Assembly: GCA_022361255.1 (NCBI GenBank) | Contig: JAKSBG010000013.1 | Location: 1 to 36,896 of the forward strand | DNA length: 36,896 nucleotides | Direction of reading: 5' to 3' | Source: Verrucomicrobiales bacterium | GTDB lineage: Bacteria; Verrucomicrobiota; Verrucomicrobiia; Verrucomicrobiales; DEV007 | Shown: piece by piece, positions 35,242-36,896 of the stretch | Layout of the letters: every line of letters begins with the position of its first letter | How positions within the stretch are numbered: the first letter of the stretch is position 1 | Translations under genes and position numbers: made by a program | Notes under the pieces: generated by a model | What the model was told of the DNA's origin: nothing | What the model saw: the letters and a program-made list of their open reading frames with translations, nothing else | Databases searched by the model: none

Positions 35242-36060
35242 ATGAAAAAAATACTACTCATTGCAGCTGTGTCCGCGCTTACGCTCGGATCGAATGCGGG
35301 AGATTGGGGAAAAGCCCCGGTACCCGCCAAAGCACCTATCGAGGAATGCCTTGATATTGGTGGAAACATTTCCGTCGGATACCACTCCGACTACGTCTAC
35401 CATGGTCTTCGGCTCGGCCGTGATTCTGTCGTTACGGATGTGAATTACGGGATCGACTCGTTTATTCCGCTGACGCTCGGAGCCACCTACAAGAACGTGA
35501 TCGGGGGCGCTCCCGCCGTCGACCATCTTGAACTTTACCTCCGTGGTGATCTCGGATCTTTTGCCGGATTCGACGCTGCGATCAGTTACACGCAGCACTT
35601 TTATCCGGAGCCTCCGCTCGGCAGTGCCGGTGAGATTGGTTTGCACCTTTCCCGCGACATCGGAATTGCCACTCTCAAGGGGAATATTCTCTACAACATG
35701 AACTATCCGAACTCATGGAACATCACTGCGCCTGATGACAGCGGTGCCTGGTTCTACGATTTCGGAATTGAGAAAGTCGTTCCTGTTGCCGGGCAGAACC
35801 TTGTTCTTTCGGCTGGAGTCGGATATGGCGACAATTACTGGGGCGCGCTCCCTCTCGCAAACACCACTCACGCTTCCGGTTGGAACCACTACTACATCAC
35901 CGCAGCTCTTCCCATTGAGCTGAACTGCCGTGCCACAATCACTCCCTACATCGGATACACGGGAGCTCCCGAAGGGTGGCTTGTCGATGGAATCGCCGGA
36001 CCGACCGGCATCCAGTCTGACATTCTTCACGGAGGCGTGACCCTCAGCGTTTCCTTCTAG
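35242..36060 (+). CDS. Outer membrane beta-barrel protein (TorF-like putative porin)
   Basis: 272 residues. A strong Shine-Dalgarno (AGGGGAGAA) directly precedes ATG 35242, rare in this window. A signal peptide (MKKILLIAAVSALTLGSNA) is followed by repeated amphipathic strands such as ISVGYHSDYVYHGLRLG, LELYLRGDLG, NLVLSAGVGYGDNYWG and CRATITPYIGYTG. It ends in LSVSF, with the terminal Phe used for BAM insertion. The DYVYHG segment resembles the start of TorF/Gcw_chp barrels. Family assignment is tentative and the cargo unknown. It is a single-gene unit with its own terminator and should be strongly translated. Confidence 0.75.
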   Translation: MKKILLIAAVSALTLGSNAGDWGKAPVPAKAPIEECLDIGGNISVGYHSDYVYHGLRLGRDSVVTDVNYGIDSFIPLTLGATYKNVIGGAPAVDHLELYLRGDLGSFAGFDAAISYTQHFYPEPPLGSAGEIGLHLSRDIGIATLKGNILYNMNYPNSWNITAPDDSGAWFYDFGIEKVVPVAGQNLVLSAGVGYGDNYWGALPLANTTHASGWNHYYITAALPIELNCRATITPYIGYTGAPEGWLVDGIAGPTGIQSDILHGGVTLSVSF

Positions 36061-36104
36061 AACGGTAAAACTTCTACAGGTTGATATAACCTTGATTTCG
36101 AAGG

Positions 36105-36136
36105 CCGCCTTTCCCTCAGGGGGAAGGCGGTTTTTT
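36105..36136 (+). terminator. Intrinsic terminator after the beta-barrel gene
   Basis: CCGCCTTTCCC, loop TCAG and GGGGAAGGCGG form an 11-bp stem (one T-G pair) followed by TTTTTT, 45 nt after the stop. Confidence 0.92.
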
Positions 36137-36324
36137 ATGTTCTTTCGCACAGGACGCAAAATCCGGTGGTGCTGGAAGGTGAGTCCGGTCGTCTACCAAT
36201 TTCATTCAGGGATGCGGGGCGCTTTCTTCCTTTTGCCGGTATCTGCGGAAACGTCGTCCGCGACATCATCACGCAGCATCGTGGGCCGGATGCTGCGATT
36301 GAACCCTTTCTGCTCGAAGGCCAT

Positions 36325-36353
36325 ACAGGGTTTGGTTGTTGCATGAACCCTGT
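36325..36353. repeat. 8-bp inverted repeat, loop 13 nt (copy 2)
   Basis: ACAGGGTT, a 13-nt loop and AACCCTGT match the arms and loop length of the repeat at 7652-7682. It lies in the 238-nt gap between the porin terminator and the Trm112-like gene, where no ORF is convincing. Confidence 0.65.
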
Positions 36354-36374
36354 TTGTTGCCGTTCCCGGTGATC

Positions 36375-36593
36375 TCAGCGGCTCTTGATCGTTTTTCCGT
36401 CCTCCGCCTTCAGCACCGGCAGTCCGTTTTCGATCGGATAGGCCATGCTTTTGTCTTCTGTCAGAAAACCGCCTTCGGCAAAGTCGACGCCGAGCTTTTT
36501 CAACTCTTCTGCGGAGGCGGGGTGCAGCTTCTGACGGGTTGCCGGACACCGAAGGAGACCCTGCGTTTCCCGACTGAGGTTTGCCTTTTCCAT
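36375..36593 (-). CDS. Trm112-like small protein
   Basis: The 113-residue track ORF begins inside the rhodanese gene. ATG 36593 (MEKANLSRETQGLLRCPATRQKL) is preferred because it starts 1 nt after the rhodanese stop (TGAGATG) and gives 72 residues, the usual size. The pattern LLRCPATRQKL ... SMAYPIENGLPVL is the Trm112/YcaR (UPF0434) fold, where the first CPxC would bind zinc. Here the second cysteine is replaced (CPAT), as in some bacterial homologues. Family members are activators or partners of methyltransferases; the partner is not evident here. Coupling to the rhodanese domain gene may be translational. Confidence 0.8.
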   Translation of the reverse strand: MEKANLSRETQGLLRCPATRQKLHPASAEELKKLGVDFAEGGFLTEDKSMAYPIENGLPVLKAEDGKTIKSR

Positions 36594-36594
36594 C

Positions 36595-36896
36595 TCAGTA
36601 AAGGGCAACGGATTCGTCGATCTCGGTGGACCAGGCATTGATGCCGCCCGCAACGTGGCAAATGTCGGAGAATCCCGCCTCGTTGAGAATTGCGAGGGCT
36701 TTTGCGCTGCGTCCACCGGCCTTGCAGTGGATGATGGTTTCAGCGGTTTTGTCCAGTTCGTCGATGCGGTCAGGAAGTTCGCCTAACGGAATGACAACGG
36801 AGTCGGGGAGGCGGCAAATATCGATTTCATGAGGCTCGCGTACGTCGAGCAGGACAAAGTTGCGGTCACGCTCCATGCGGGCTTTCAGATCATGGA
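36595..36896 (-). CDS. Rhodanese domain, probable C-terminus of a MoeB/ThiF-like protein (5' partial)
   Basis: The frame is open from the window edge (HDLKAR before the listed M at 36876), so the 93-residue ORF is the tail of a longer gene. The rhodanese fold shows VLLDVREPHEIDI and the active-site loop IIHCKAGGRSAKA with the persulfide cysteine. The endings GGINAWSTEIDESVALY and PLGELPDRIDELD resemble the rhodanese tail of MoeB/ThiF/HesA-type adenylyltransferases, which activate sulfur carriers for molybdopterin or thiamine. A free-standing rhodanese or a protein with another N-terminal domain cannot be excluded. It runs directly into the Trm112-like gene. Confidence 0.8.
   Translation of the reverse strand, partial: HDLKARMERDRNFVLLDVREPHEIDICRLPDSVVIPLGELPDRIDELDKTAETIIHCKAGGRSAKALAILNEAGFSDICHVAGGINAWSTEIDESVALY

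Overview
The window looks like a chromosomal segment from a member of the Verrucomicrobiota, or a close PVC relative. The pointers are a secreted DUF1501 / DUF1592 cytochrome / DUF1552 set, a DUF5069 protein, a Bat (aerotolerance) operon with a fused BatB-BatC, weak or absent Shine-Dalgarno sequences at many genes, and moderately high GC. No rRNA, tRNA, CRISPR array, prophage or insertion sequence was recognised. The assignment rests on gene content only.

Region 1 (1-11746, + strand) is a run of eight co-directional genes, most of them for exported proteins: a DUF1501 protein cut by the window start, a 1035-residue c-type cytochrome of the PSCyt1/DUF1587/DUF1592/DUF1588/DUF1585 architecture, a Tat-type DUF1552 protein, a TIM-barrel sugar isomerase/epimerase-like protein, an esterase-type alpha/beta hydrolase, a sialidase-like BNR protein, an LVIVD-repeat beta-propeller and an SDR oxidoreductase. 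It reads as a periplasmic carbohydrate or organic-matter processing locus of unknown substrate.

Region 2 (11909-24004, all - strand) starts, in transcription order, with DUF5069 and a HAD-IIA phosphatase. It continues with rpmF-plsX-fabH (ribosomal protein L32 and the start of lipid synthesis), then batA-batBC-batD-batE with stop/start overlaps, then rsmB, and ends with an orphan HNH endonuclease. The bat genes follow fabH by about 60 nt. No moxR or DUF58 gene, the usual leaders of a bat operon, is present.

Region 3 (24167-30071, + strand) is a complete tripartite RND efflux operon: NodT/TolC-type outer-membrane lipoprotein, lipoprotein adaptor and HAE1-type pump.

Region 4 (30280-35000) pairs a hybrid sensor histidine kinase carrying an NMT1/THI5-type periplasmic binding domain (+) with thiC (-), convergent and only 9 nt apart. 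thiC is preceded by a clear TPP riboswitch and a strong intrinsic terminator, so it is under thiamine-pyrophosphate attenuation. The sensor may read a thiamine-pyrimidine-like ligand, which is the most interesting functional hypothesis in the window.

Region 5 (35242-36896) holds an outer-membrane beta-barrel protein with a good terminator (+), and on the - strand a rhodanese domain that is probably the C-terminus of a MoeB/ThiF-like protein, followed at once by a small Trm112-like protein. Two intergenic palindromes with the same arms and identical 13-nt loops, about 28.7 kb apart, suggest a dispersed repeat family.
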